Origin: Strongylocentrotus purpuratus
Lineage: Eukaryota > Echinodermata > Echinoidea > Camarodonta > Strongylocentrotidae
Length of the DNA: 64,000 nt
Direction of reading: 5' to 3'
NCBI RefSeq assembly: GCF_000002235.5
Contig: NW_022145601.1
Location: 26,335,228 to 26,399,227, forward strand
Below, one piece after another: positions 37,011 to 51,500 of the stretch (positions are counted from its first letter, which is position 1; the number at the start of each line of letters is the position of its first letter). Position numbers and translations under genes: made by a program. A model generated the notes under the pieces. That model saw only the letters and a program-made list of their open reading frames with translations. It made no database searches and was not told the DNA's origin.

Positions 37011-38522
37011 TGTAAGGCCCTGGAAAATATGCCTCCCTCAAAATTTTGTATACATATATCCTGTTAGTATTGTCATATATTTTACACACCAGTTTCTTAA
37101 AAAGTTTACACAGCTTGCTGCAAAGATGCAGAAACCCAACCCCTGTTTCCGAGAAGTGGTGACTCATTATTGTGCCCTCTCTCCAAAACGAAACCAAATC
37201 GAAGGCGTTGGTCATGTCAGTGGTTTCTGCCTGATAGCATCAGTTCTACAGTGTATACCTGATGCTTCACAGTAAACACTTATTCTGACCAGCCTCTTCA
37301 TTTCTTTTCAGGTAAGAAATTACAACTTTTTATCTCTTTCAATTCTGTCTGGCCAAGTTAATTATTATTGTTTAATTCATATATGACATTGTTGTGCTGC
37401 AACTCGTGTTTAATAATGAAGTGAATGTTATTAGTGATTTAGAACCAATTAAGTGTATTTTATCAAAACCAGACTGATCATGAGAGATGCAGGCTTAACA
37501 TATGTATCTACGTGCCATGTATCTATTGTATGGTGTTAGTTATGTTTATGAAGCATTTAGATTATATAATTGTCGTATTATTATGTAGTAGAAGTAGTAA
37601 ATCTTTATATATTCATACTAAGTCAGGTTAAACCAACTAGTGTGAACACACCTCATAATGTGTGTATGCTTAATGTGAGATGTATAGTGACGAGTTCATA
37701 CCCCACTATACAAGAGTAGTAGTAAAGTTAATCCTGATACCAATTCAATAGTCTGTGCATCGGGAGAAGTTTCTCTAGTCTTTATCATAGATAACTGTGA
37801 CATGCTATGACTAATGACTTGTGGTCAGCAGTAGTCCACCAACTGGACAAATGAGGGAAAATCGTAGAAAAGAGAGAATTTGGGTTCATAGTTCAAGATT
37901 CAGGTCTTTGATAAATGATTTGTTATGCATTTGTAGTTTCTCTCGCTTTCTCTTTCTCTTTCTCTCATGTCTCTCTCTTTTAATCCCTCTCATTTCTGGT
38001 TTCTCTCTTTAACTGTTAATATCATATTTGAAGCTTGAGTGTGATTTTGTTAGAATATATTCCTTGGATCTTTTATTATACTTTTGTTACTGCATATAGA
38101 GAAGAGTTTTGTTAGAATTGAGAAAGTAATTTGGTATTATTTTAGAAAAGGATCTTAGGGTTACTGCGACTATAGACAGGTTGGGATATTGGAGAAAGTT
38201 GGGTTATTGTGTAAAAAGACACAAAACGACTTTTAACTGGTTCACCTTGGTCTATAATTACAGTTAGCCGTGTTCAGATTAGAAGATAAGCAGTCAGATG
38301 CCTATGCCAATGTTGTTTATGAATTTAGAGTTAGCTGTGTTCATATTTATATTTAATCCGTATTACTTGTATTTAGTTTCATTAGTGGAATATGTTATTC
38401 CATGTTTATCTTTATGTTATTAAAGAGTTCTATACCTGATGCTTCACAGTAAACACTTATTCTGACCAGCCTCTTCATTTCTTTTCAGAATTTATATTAT
38501 TTACCCCCGGACCGGGGTAACA
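37011..38522 (+). repeat. Right LTR of the gypsy element (about 1.5 kb)
   Basis: It has the same two borders as the left LTR, but between them is about 1.2 kb of extra sequence bounded by a direct repeat of about 65 bp (37247-37311 and about 38430-38488). The extra part contains a CT-rich run near 37940-37990 and no recognised gene. Confidence 0.8.
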
Positions 38523-38526
38523 TATG

Positions 38527-39512
38527 CAATTTGCATTCTGAAAATTGTATTACAAAAGATAGTAGCAGATGAATGAAGTACTTCATCACTACACACAACT
38601 GGGAAAGAAGCATCCATAAATTTTAATGTATTTAGTTGATAACAAAAATCGCATAGTACATCACGTTATCCAGAAAATGGCAAAAATGTACATTATGCTA
38701 AGAATATCTTCCTTCATTCACTTTGGTGGAGAATCTTGTAAGATTAATGGGCAAGAATACAATAAATCTTTCAGAATAACTAAAGTTATTTCTTGGGGTG
38801 AGGCTTCCTTTAATTAACCAAATTAAGAAAATTTGAACTGCTGCCACTAGACCTTCAATATGTGTACATGTACATTTACATGTATCGAACATGAGATTTC
38901 CCTCAACATATGGGCAAGACAAGATCTTTAAGAGACTGACATTAAAAAACTTAAATAATGACAAAGTTAAATTGTCAATAGGAGACCTTTAACTTGATAA
39001 AAAATTAGATTTGTGTATGCTTTTCAAAGATGACAAGAAAAAACACTCCTCCCAGGTTTTAGCATTTGTCTTGGTAATTAGAACTTCAATTACATTAGGT
39101 GCTGTTAACCTAAAAACTTGAATTGTACTAATCGCCTGAAAAAATAATCCTGTGTGGCCAGAATGTATAAAATCAACCTCAAAAACTTGTAATAATAATA
39201 TTAGGTCTTTTTACAGTGTAGGTAAAAACTCTACTACACTTAATAGAAAGTATATAATTACCCTGGCTGTAACTGAGCTGCCTTTTAATAATGAGGTGCT
39301 AAAGCATTCAAGGAATTTCTTCATACCAGGTACCCCTTTACTCCACCTAGGTTGAGAGTGGCAAATGTTGATTAATGTCTTGCCAAAGGACATTAGTGCT
39401 GCAGCGGGACTCAAACTACAAACCATGTGTTCTACATATGTAGGCCTTTATAAGATCAAGGTTCATTTCTTGAAAGGTAGGAATGCTTGTGACATAATTA
39501 TATTGACTGCCG
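38527..39512 (-). other. Probable TTI1 3' untranslated and intergenic sequence with a SINE fragment
   Basis: It follows the TTI1 stop at 39513-39515. 39325-39430 carries GAGTGGCAAATGTTGAT and CTTGCCAAAGGACATTAG, the conserved body of the SINE complete at 51015-51390, with a decayed B box. The remainder is AT-rich and featureless. Confidence 0.55.
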
Positions 39513-42500
39513 TCATCTCAGGAGTTTCTCAATATTGCTCCACTGTTGTGTGTTCTGCTTCGATGAGTCACCAGCAAACTGAAGGAAAAAAATGAAAAAG
39601 GGGGATATTCAGCCTCATGCTTTCGCTCAAGATCATCACTTATAGTGCCACTATTAGACAGGTCCTTTTTCATTCCATAACATTGATACAAATCTTAATT
39701 TTCAGAAGGTCTCTGATTTATCATCATTTTGTATCAAAGGGCTAAACAAAACCAGCTTCTCATCTGCAAACTGACAATTTTCAACTGTTCTTCTAGCAGC
39801 ACCAAAAAGTCATTTCATGGGCAATTATGGCACTTATAGGTAAAGGTAATTTTCATTTGCAGCCACTGTGTTATGGAACAACTTGCCAGAATACCTTAGA
39901 AATATAGAAACATATGAAAAATTTAGAAGTAATTTGAAAGCATATCCATTTAGCACTTTGTAAGATCCCACAATTATGAACGCAGTACGCCATTGCCACA
40001 TATTCTGTATTCTATTCTGTAAAGTGCATAAAGACATGCAAGTATGTCTATGTGTTATGCGCTATACAAAAACATTTAATTATTATTGCTATTATGATTC
40101 TAAACTAAAAATTGGGCTGTAATGCTAACATAGCACAGCACTGAAAGGGTTAAATAAGTTACCTTTATAGATGGAAAACATGAATGAGTTGGTTGTAATG
40201 ATGAAGAGCTGCTTATATCAAGCAGACTGAACCATACAGCATCAGGCTCGGCTCCGATAAAACCCTCAAACGCTGATATACAAGCCTATCAAGAAAAACA
40301 ACATACTTTACACGTTATATAACTCTTTTCTATCGGGTGCATTGTGCATGAATCCAATCTAAAATGTTTTGAACAAATATAAACACACTATATCACATTA
40401 TCTTCATCTGTATAGGCATTTGCATCTACATATAAACAGAGCATAACAATTATTGAACTCGTGGACAAAATTCTTTTCTCACAAATAAGTACTCTTTTTT
40501 CTTTGTTTACTTGCTCCTCTCTCTGTTGTGTTACATACTACAGATTACATTTCCCCACAAATCTGCTGAAGATTTTTTTGTTGTGGTAAGAAAGAAAGAG
40601 GAGTGGAGAAAAAGAGTCCAACCTTATACAATCCTGTTGGGAAATTGAGTGGCCCTTAGTAACACTACTGGTTGATAATGTATGTGACACAGACAGAGAT
40701 AAATGAGTGAGTGAGTGAGTGCATTTGATAGAAGAGAGAGGGAGGGGGAGATGAGGACAGTGAGAGTGAAAGAAATAGAGAGAAAAAGAGAGAGTGTGAA
40801 GTGATAGAATCTGACTGACCTCTTGTAGTCCTACTGGTTGACATGCGTTAAGGTAGGGAATGCAAGCCTGAACCATCAACAGCAAGTCTGCTTCACAGAT
40901 ATCAACCTGTCAAAGAAAAATAATGTGGTAATACAAAGTTCTGGAGTCTGTCTGATAAAGAGTTACAATTGATTTAATAAAATCAATGGCTACTTGCTTC
41001 CGATGGCAACTCTTGACCATAGGTACTTGGAGGACTTATGATCAATTTGGATCAATCACAACTTCTTGGAAAGGATGGGTATAGGTGTATAGTTTTTTAT
41101 TTTATTACTACCAGTATTGCCTGTTGATTAATTTTATTCAAATTTCATTTATGTTTATTATTTGTTTATATATGTGCAGGGCCCCTCTTAATGAGCTTCG
41201 CTTTCTCAGGGGTCCTTCCAATGTATTTCTTTGTATGTATTCATTGTGTAATTATTATGTTTTTAATGGAAAAATAAATTGAAATTGAATTATAAGACAG
41301 GGCTCATGTAAGGGCTGAAAGGATGCAACAAAAAGTTTGGAGGGCTATGAGAAAAGAGCATCACAGAATCCTACATGAAGGTATACTGAAACAAGATCAC
41401 ATTCAACTTGGGAGTAACAATTCTGATGTAACTACTGTGCAAGATAGACATGTAATAAGCAGTCATTATTGGTAGGTCATTTGGAACATAGTAACGTACT
41501 AAGAACTACACCGACATTAAGCATGACAACTTTAAGTGGTCATGGTCCTTATTCTACTAAAATTCGAACCCACCGCTTGTTTTGTTTGCGTTTTTTTTTT
41601 TTACCCGACTGCTAAAAATGCAAGTGTATGCTTGTAAGTACTAATCAGGGGACCAACCACTGCTTTGAGTCCTCTCCGAAGGACTTGGTAATGAGGACTA
41701 AAGGGAACTAGCGCATTGTCTTGGTTTCGAACCTACCAACTCCAGGTTACAAGATAACTGCTCTACAACTGAGCCATCGTGCCTCCTTAAATTGGGTTTA
41801 AATGGGGTCTAAAGTTTTGTTTAACAAAGGGTACAAACCGAGGTCAATCTAAGTTTTTCTGTTGTGTATCACGACTTTACAACCAGCGTTGAGTTAAACT
41901 GAATAAGTAGAACATGAGGCAAATTGACTTGAATGTTTCAGAATATAATGGAGGTTGAATATTACCTGTAAACATAGCTGACCTATTCCAGCTAGAATGG
42001 AATGCTGTAATTTGTAGTAAGCTGTATGGTGATAGCTCGAACCAGCCTTTTCACTATATTGCACAAAGAATAATGCACGACAATAACTGGTACATCACAA
42101 TAATATTCTATTAAAAATTTTTCATCCAAGGGTGAAAGACAAAAAAATAAAGAAATCAAATTAAGATCAAAATTGGCTACAAAATCACAAAAAGGCCCCT
42201 CTTATTTAGGGTTCAAAGTATCAACATCCCCCAAAAGTCTGTTTAATTTGGTTAAGAATTGCTGAAACAATCTTGTACCTTGTAATTAATTACAATTAAC
42301 ATTTACACATCTCTCTTTCATTGATGTCATATTCAAACACATTACATGCACATACCTGTACGTGTATGTTACAATACCAACCTCATTGCAGCATGAGTCT
42401 GTATGAAGGAGGTGAGTTTGGGCCAGACATCTTTCACAACTCTTCTTCGGATAAAATCCCTGGAGCTTTCCGCTAAAGTGAGAAGAGTTTCAAAGGCCTA

Positions 42501-45500
42501 AACAAAGGAAAGATAAATTGAAGTATGAACATACTTTTAACTTTAATATTGAAAAAAATATATAGAGTTGTACTTGATATACATTATTACAAACAATGTT
42601 GATAAAAATGTAGCATTACCACAAGCATAAAAAACAAGCACTTTAAATTGACACTACCGCAAATATGGTATTTGGCCATAGAGGGCAGCACCAGCCATGG
42701 TTATATTTGGCAAAGGCACTTTTGGTACCCGTACAAATACATTGGGTCAAGAACTGGAAAGTTCCATAGTTTCGTACAAGAAACAGATTATAATGGTGCC
42801 TACATAGATCTCATCAAATCATTGGGGGAGTTCATGAAACCTGAACAGTAGTTAAGTAAAATATAGAATTAGTTGACACTGCTGTACATTCTCTATGGAA
42901 GCCAGAAGAAACCTTGTCTCATCGTCTTCCCCCGGTATTGTATCTGTGCACGTGCTGGCCTGTCATAGTATGGGAAGAAGGTCGCCATCTACTGCTGAAC
43001 ATCATATGTGCGATAGGAAGAATTGATCTACCTTCAGTGCCAAAAAAATGCAAGGAATTTCTCTACTACACCTGGATAAAGAAAACCTTTTAAAGATGAA
43101 ATGCCTTGCATACCAGCATGAGCCTTTGGCCAGACAAGCATGAAGTCTACCAATGAACCAATGTTTCAATCACCTCTGGTCTTAACCTTCTTTTCAGGCT
43201 GCAGTGTAAATCATATTTACACATTTATACATGTACTTATTGTCATATACCATTATTAAATGTAAAATTGATTTTTTTTTTTTGGTCACAAATAAACAAA
43301 TGTAAATGAATGACTTTATAAATATGTGTAAAAAATACCCCGCCCCCCCCCCCCCCAATGTTAGTAAATAATTCATCAATTCTAGAGCTGTTTTCTAAAA
43401 TTCAGACAAGAGGATTGCTGCGTTACTCACCTTACATGTGACTAGAATCTCCTGATCAGTAAACCTCAATACAAAGGCTGGCCATAGCTTGTGGACAAGA
43501 GGCAATAACACATCTATGAAATAGAAACAGAATTAAAACAATCGATCAATAACAAAATATAAACAAAATTAATTAAACGCAAAGGCTGGACTACCTATTT
43601 CCTCCCCTCTCCATGCCAAGATATCCGCCCCTAGGACAGTTTATCCTGTTGGATAACCCCTCTCAATACTTTCTCCTTGGATAATTACTCTAAATTATCC
43701 CTCAGACAAATGCTTCAAGGACCCACTGCACTATTTGTATAAGTGTAGGGGGAAAACCCTGGTGTAGTGGTCAGTCTGCACAACCCCAATCGGTTATACC
43801 AGGAGAAGATACCCCTCGCTTTTCCCCTGCTAGGCAAAGGTGACGCCAAATACTTAATAATAACAATAATGATACTAATGTTACATATAAGACACAAAAA
43901 CAAGGAACAGACAGTGCTCCAGTACCTTGGTCTGCATGAAGTGCCTCTACAGCAGACTGGACAGTGCTAAGAACCTGAAGTCTCAGACGAGGGTTAGATG
44001 AAGACATGAGATTTACGCAGTGCTCCAACACCTGCAGCAAACAAGGAACAAAGAACAGGATTTTCAACATGGTTGTTTATCATGAACTACAAAGTGAGTG
44101 AAATATAATCAGGGATATGGCAATAGAGTGGTGAAGTGTGACGTCATCAAAAATCTATTTTTAGAATTTCTCAATTTTGTCTTCATATTCCGAAAGAACA
44201 TGAAAAATAATGCCCAAATGTCGAAAATCAATTGAATATGTTAAGTATTGGCTGAGATATGACCATCTGAATGAATATACATGTTTGTCCTATGGGAACT
44301 CAGTGTTATATGCTCTGGCTCCTAACCATTAGGAGCCAGAGCATATAACACTGAGTTCCTATGGGGAGTATATTTATTCAGATGGTCATATCTCAGCCAA
44401 TACTTAACATATTCAATTGATTTTCGACATTTGGGCATTATTTTTCATGTTCTTTCGGAATATGAAGAAAAAATTGAGAAATTCTAAAAATAGATTTTTA
44501 TGACGTCACAGCTTCGGTACTCTATATAAGTGATTCTGAATTTATAATCATGCAGCAAATAATCCTCACAAATCAAAGTATCATGTAAGTTTGGACTTTT
44601 ATGATGCCTAATTTCCATATATGTTTTGGCCAGAATTTAACATATCACGCATGTATGCTAAGTTTGTTATCATTACCATTTTATATCCAAACAATTCTAT
44701 TCAAACATTCACCATACCTGTCAACCTTTCAAAGCAAAAATTAGGAATATCTCAGGGCGCAAAATTAGGAATACAGTCTACTTTGTATACTTTTTACACA
44801 GAATATTCCAGAAAAAGAGAAGACAGAGAGGAATCTAGGGTTCAAAACAGTAACTTGAAGACAAGAAAATAGGAATCATTCTTCCAAAATAGGAATAGTT
44901 GGCAACTAAGTTGTCCAAGCACCATGAGAGGCCAGCAGAGACACAGGTATTAGTGCTATACTAGAAGCCATCATCATAATCATCATCCACTATGAACATG
45001 ACTGACAAAGAAAGCGGACAAAATATACAGTTCCTCATGTAGACAAAGGAACATCTCTTCACTGCTATTATGTAAAAATGTGTAGAACAGGTGTCACATG
45101 CATATTCACCTGTTCTACACATTTGTACATAATAGCAGTGAAGGGATGTTCCTTTGTCTACCTGAGGAACTGTATATTTTGTCCGCTTTCTTTGTCCGTC
45201 GTATTCATAGTGATCATCAAGGCCCACAGTCATTCCTTCCCTCACCAGCTTGTGTTGTAGATTATTTAAATTTAAATACCTGTTTGACATTTTTAATGTG
45301 GAGAGGGAGTTCCTTGGGTTTATCTGCTTCCTCCATCCATTTCTCCTCATCTTCAGCCTCATTTGTATTCTCTGGATCCATCTCCAAATCCAGGTTCTTA
45401 AGATCTTCATCAGCTTTATTCAAAGTCTGAATGTAATCATTGCAGAATGCCACGATGGAACTGACTTGATCTGATTCACAGCTGTAAAGGACAAAGGTAA

Positions 45501-48500
45501 TTCATGTAGAGTTGAACCAACCTATAATACATTCACAAAGACGACCTAGGCTAAAGTGTAATAATAATAATAATAATAAAATGTCCTTTTTTACCCAGAG
45601 TAGCCTCATTATTATTCATACTGTTCTCCCTGAGGGCCCTGCAATCATCTTCCTACTGCATTTTTTTTTTTACCCTAGAAATATATCAATCACTACCAAT
45701 ACATGATAATGTTAGCAACATTTTGAATGCACATATATTTCCCAGTAATTAAAGTTCATGTAAGGAAAATAATTTATCCAAGCATTTATATCAGAGTTTA
45801 TCTCTTTAATATCTCTTAACCCACTGCATACTGAAACCAAGTGGGTCCTGTGTAAAGTCTATGGGAATATAAGAATTCAGTAGTCAACAGGTTAAAGTGA
45901 CTCAGTAACTTTGCCTCAGATTCTGAAACAAAATACCTATTTGAAGTGCAATTTTTTTAGAACTTCAATATTACACCATATCACTGACACTGATAACACA
46001 TAGGGCCATGCATCTCAGATTTAACATTGTTAAACTATGCCTTTAAGACTATGTTGCTTGGTGCATCTTACAAAGGAAATGAATGATTAAGTCTGACATC
46101 TTACCTTAGTACCTCAGTACATACTTCCTCCTCACTGGAAACAGGAAACCATCTATTGATAGCTAACACCAGAGACTGAAGAACACTCATCAACGATGTG
46201 GCATGGTCGCCGTGGTGATCGTCCATGAGATGAAAGACCTGAAATGACACGAAAATTCAATTACAAGAAAATCTATGTTTGCCACTCTTCACCCAGTGGT
46301 ACCAATTGGATGCCCTATTAATGTGCTTTGCTCAGTATTGTGAGCGTCTGTAAAATGGCCTCTGGCTCAAATGCTCCCAGGGAGTGGAGAATGTGCATAC
46401 AGTGTGTTACGAGCAAGCCAGACAGAAAACACTTCTTTTTTTAATTCATATATTTATACTGGAGGGCATTACTCAAGGTACATGTAGGTTTGAAAAAGGA
46501 TAGATAGTTTAACAGAGTTGGTCATGTTATCATGAAGTCTGAAAAGCACATAGACTTCAACACATGTGTCTTAACATTAGAAGAATGAATGCTGCACCTC
46601 GGATTTAAATTTTACTATAATATGAGGTTTGAGATATAATATCAGATTGAGAGATTTGTAATTGTGTAACGAGTGTAATGTAAAATTTATCCACATACTG
46701 TACATGAGAAATTTATAAATAACATGACATTACTTGACCTTTCCCTTTCCATGCCCTTTCCATTTATTTGCCACATCATTTGAATAGATATGAGCATTAC
46801 ATTACAAAGATATGTGTCCTCTCACTAATTAATAACAAGTACAGATTATCAAAGAAGCCTGTTTACTGGTATGCAAAGAAAAACAATTATTCTGTTTGTT
46901 CTAATCAAGTTTGTTTATAAATCTATGGCAGATTGATTCATGTATACTGTACCTCTTCAATGGTATCCTGAAGCAAAGGCAGTATGTCGCATGTGCTGAA
47001 GAGAAAAAGGGCAAAAGAAAAAATATTTCAAAAATATTTTATGAAACCAGATCAAGCATTCACATCAGAACTACAATTAATTAGAATAATAAATTCAGTA
47101 GGAAACCTATGCTTAACAAAAGCTTGATCTATTTAGCATAATGTGTTGCATAAATGGGAATGAGCACGAATTCTTCAAAGGCTAACTTTTTTCATTTTGT
47201 TTTGAAACGTAAATATCATCCCAGTTGAACACAGTAAACTAAACTGTATCCATTTAAAATCAAGTTTGTAATCATCATATGTTATCAATATACTGGATCA
47301 TGGTTGGAGATTAACGCGAAAAAATTTTCTGCACTCCTAAAGCTCTGCAAACAGCTGTATTCTATGTTCAGACTAATACTTAATACCTGCATTGTTTGAC
47401 CCAATGCATCAGAGCCCTGTTTCATAAAACTTGTAATCAATAAAAAAATGCTAAATTTCTATGACAAGTTTGCCCTCAGCCAATCACATGCCACTATTTC
47501 AGTAGCTTACAATTATTGTAACTTGTTATTGATAAGCAGTGTTATGAAACAGGGCCCTGAAGTGTTCAATACTGGTCAAGGTGTGAATGACATTAGAAGG
47601 TGACCTTGACATGACCTACCTGTGTTGCAAGGTGACCTTGAGAACCAATGGTGCTTTGAGGTTCCATTCATAATGCCTGAGAGGAGCTGAGACAGAGTCA
47701 GACAAGGTCTGAATTATATTAGAAGGTGACATTGATATGACCTACCTGTGTTGTAAGGTGACCTTGAGAACCAATGGTGCCTTGAGGTTCCATTCATAAT
47801 GCCTGAGAGGAGCTGAGACAGAGTCAGACAAGGTCTGAATTATATTAGAAGGTGACATTGATATGACCTACCTGTGTTGTAAGGTGACCTTGAGAACCAA
47901 TGGTGCCTTGAGGTTCCATTCGTAATGCCTGAGAGGAGCTGAGACAGAGTCAGACAAGGTCTGAATTATATTAGAAGGTGACATTGATATGACCTACCTG
48001 TGTTGTAAGGTGACCTTGAGAACCAATGGTGCCTTGAGGTTCCATTCATAATGCCTGAGAGGAGCTGAGACAGAGTCAGACAAGGTCTGAATTATATTAG
48101 AAGGTGACATTGATATGACCTACCTGTGTTGTAAGGTGACCTTGAGAACCAATGGTGCCTTGAGGTTCCATTCATAATGCCTGAGAGGAGCTGAGACAGA
48201 GTCAGACAAGGTCTGAATTATATTAGAAGGTGACATTGATATGACCTACCTGTGTTGTAAGGTGACCTTGAGAACCAATGGTGCCTTGAGGTTCCATTCG
48301 TAATGCCTGAGAGGAGCTGAGACAGAGTCAGACAAGGTCTGAATTATATTAGAAGGTGACATTGATAAGACCTACCTGTGTTGTAAGGTGACCTTGAGAA
48401 CCAATGGTACCTTGAGGTTCCATTCGTAATGCCTGAGAGTAGCTGAGACAGAGTCAGACAAGGTCTGAATTATATTAGAAGGTGACATTGATATGACCTA

Positions 48501-51500
48501 CCTGTGTTGTAAGGTGACCTTGAGAACCAATGGTGCCTTGAGGTTCCATTCATAATGCCTGAGAGGAGCTGAGACAGAGTCAGACAAGGTCTGAATTATA
48601 TTAGAAGGTGACATTGATATGACCTACCTGTGTTGTAAGGTGACCTTGAGAACCAATGGTGCCTTGAGGTTCCATTCGTAATGCCTGAAAGTAGCTGAGA
48701 CAGAGTCAGACAAGGTTTGAATTATATTAGAAGGTGACAATGATATGACCTACCTGTGTTGTAAGGTGACCTTGAGAACCAATGGTGCCTTGAGGTTCCA
48801 TTCGTAATGCCTGAGACGAGCTGAGACAGAGTCAGACAAGTAGTCTACATTCATCAGCAGGAGTTCACTGATTGATCTGAATAAAAAACAAGACATTGTT
48901 AACATTTCTGAAGTCTTCTAATCTGGCTACGACTGGATTTGCAAGAAATTGCTTTTGCAATAAGATGTCTGTTTTAGGCCACTTCAACATATTTTCAGTT
49001 TTGAGTTACTGTTTTTAATTTGAAACTGCTGCAGCCTTTACATATGTAGGGCAAAGCATGTGATATTTGGGCAAAGCGTGTGATATGTGGACAATTTAAA
49101 GACAGAGTATTCTACTGACACTAATTCAGATTAACATATACTGCCGTCTGCTGCTCACAATGTCCTGATGTGTCGACAGCCATGTCCCACAATGCACCAC
49201 TAACGGCATGACACAACCTGCATGATGATGCATGGGTACAGGAACTGGAAATCAATCTACACCAAGGCGACTTCACCAAAAATTGGCGCAGTTGAAAAAA
49301 CATTAAAGCAGTGGTAGCGATGTGGGTAAAAAATTACACTTAAATTAAAACGACAACAACTAACCAAATATATATTGTTTATGATTTGAAGATTTTCGGG
49401 CATCTTCCTCCACACATTTCTTTATGGCAGTATATATTGATGTCCATTCGGAATGCTTCATAAATCAATGAATGACACTTACCTGTATCCACAGGCCTGG
49501 GAAATGATGGCAAGGGTTGCCTGGGCATGCTGGCTGAAATCATGAAAAATAAGATGGTAAGATTACAATTCATTGTGTAAATTTAATGAAAATGTATCAA
49601 TATGAATTTTTCTTTCGGAAAAGAAAAATGCTTTCTCTACTATTTGCCTAACTACAGGTACATCATCTGTAGAGAATCAAAAGGGCATTAGGTCATATCT
49701 TTTTACAAATTTTCAATGAACTTCTGGCTCACCACAGGAAAGGGATGAATAACAAATCTAAAGATATCATTGAATCGATATACTTCAAACTATATGAGAG
49801 TTCTCCATTGTCACTGTTTTGTCTGTACATGCACCTTATGATACACCCAGCATTTTATAGATACATGTATTGTATTTATTAAACATCATTGATGTACATC
49901 AATATTCTGTTTATAGACATAGTTATAATCACTTTACAATGTAATGCAACAATCGATATATAAAACATAATATAAAACATTTACAACACCTTTCTAAATA
50001 AAAAATAAGTCATGCAATACGAAATATGTAAATGAGAACTAAAACAAAAGCATAAGATTGTACACGACTACTTTGTTATAACATATAGTATCTAAAAATT
50101 ACCCCTCATTGCAATTATGTTTTTGGTGAACAAAGAAAAACTATCTATTACAACTTCATTATCTAATCTCATTATAAATATGAATTTTTCTTGACTATCC
50201 AAATTACAAAAATTTTCTTCCAGATTACTAATTGTTTCTATAAAATCTACTCGTAAATCTTTATACTTGTCACATTTCATAATTATATGGAATTCATCTC
50301 CTACAAGATTCATATTACAGTCTTCACAGAATCGTAGTGCTATTATTTTATGTCATATCAGTTTATATCAAGTATTATTATTAATGTTATAATACACTGC
50401 AATTCTGCTTCTCCTAGAGTAGTCTAATAGTCTACCAATGCATGTCAAAACTAAAACCATCTGCCCTGAAAATAATTTTAGGTTTACATGGCCAATATAT
50501 ATAATTATATAATATATATAAGTGCTATTGTGATCACAAAATAAAATGTCTTCATACTTCATACATGTATATTTACAGAATACCTCAACTAACTGAAATG
50601 AAAACCGGTTGACTAACCACACCAATGTTCTTTCATCCGCCATTCTTTCAAGTACTAAGTAGAGACAATGCATCAATAGTTGATTAAACTGAGCTCCTAA
50701 AACCTGTACACCATGTAGAATAAAGAAAGAAGAAAAAGCAGGATATGATAATAATAATAAAAGCAATATTAATAGTAATAGTTGTAGTATTAAATATCAT
50801 AGATGATAATAAATAGTTCAGTTCAGTGTCATTTATTTCCATCAAAATAAAAATACACAGTATACATTTTTTGTTTGTGTGTGTGCAAAAACTGAATAGG
50901 GGAAAGAAAGAAAAATACAATGTCATATAGTAAACAATGAGTGCGAGAATTGTCAAAGGTACTGAAGTGAGAGGGAAAAAAAGGGTCCAACAAAAAAGGT
51001 AAAATATAAACAATAATAATAATAGCAAGTTCTTATATAGCGCTTTTCAGGACCGAAGGCCCTCTCAAAGCGCTTTACAGATATATATATATATATATAT
51101 ATTACTACCCCGGTCATCGGATTCAGGCTTACCCGCACACAATGTATGCACATTCTCCACTCCATGGGGAGTATTCCAGCCAGGCGTCATTTTTACAAGC
51201 GCACACTTGCTAATCTAAGCACATTAGCTTATGCATCCTACCGGGTACCCATTTAACACCTTGGTGGAGAGTGGCAAATGTAGATCAATGTCTTGCCAAA
51301 GGACATTAGAGCCGCGGTGGGACTTGAACCGCGGACCTTGTGATCCACAGTCCGGTGACTTATCTGCTCGTCCACGACACCTCTACAAACATGGTGGCCC
51401 GAATTCACAAAGCAAGGTTTGAGCTCAGACCAAGGTTTGAGCTCAAACCTCCTTTTGTTTCGCCAAACCTCCTTTTGTTCTTTACAAACCAGGTTTGTAA

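Larger units (their letters stand above)
31694..38522 (+). mobile_element. Ty3/gypsy LTR retrotransposon, young but broken fossil copy
   Basis: Both ends share TGTAAGGCCC...GGGGTAACA LTR borders, with a 4-bp target duplication TATG (31690-31693 and 38523-38526). A TGGCGACC-type primer site follows the left LTR and a purine tract (GGAGGGATGGG) precedes the right one. Inside are gag and pol in the plus strand. Shared LTR parts differ at about 4 of 330 positions, so insertion was recent. The element looks broken, with about one or two breaks. It lies between the 3' ends of RER1 and TTI1. Confidence 0.95.

Noticed and set aside
44961-45410. 149-residue minus-strand frame next to TTI1
   Set aside because: It overlaps exon 45280-45481 in another frame and then runs through the hairpin, so not a gene. 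The coding-like arm is kept as a finding.
47584-48876. CRISPR-like array
   Set aside because: The repeats are contiguous with no unique spacers, and the host is an animal; they are copies of an exon end.
49121-49303. Short minus-strand frame as a TTI1 exon
   Set aside because: TTI1 phases already join 49483-49529 to 48754-48876, and the peptide does not fit the family.
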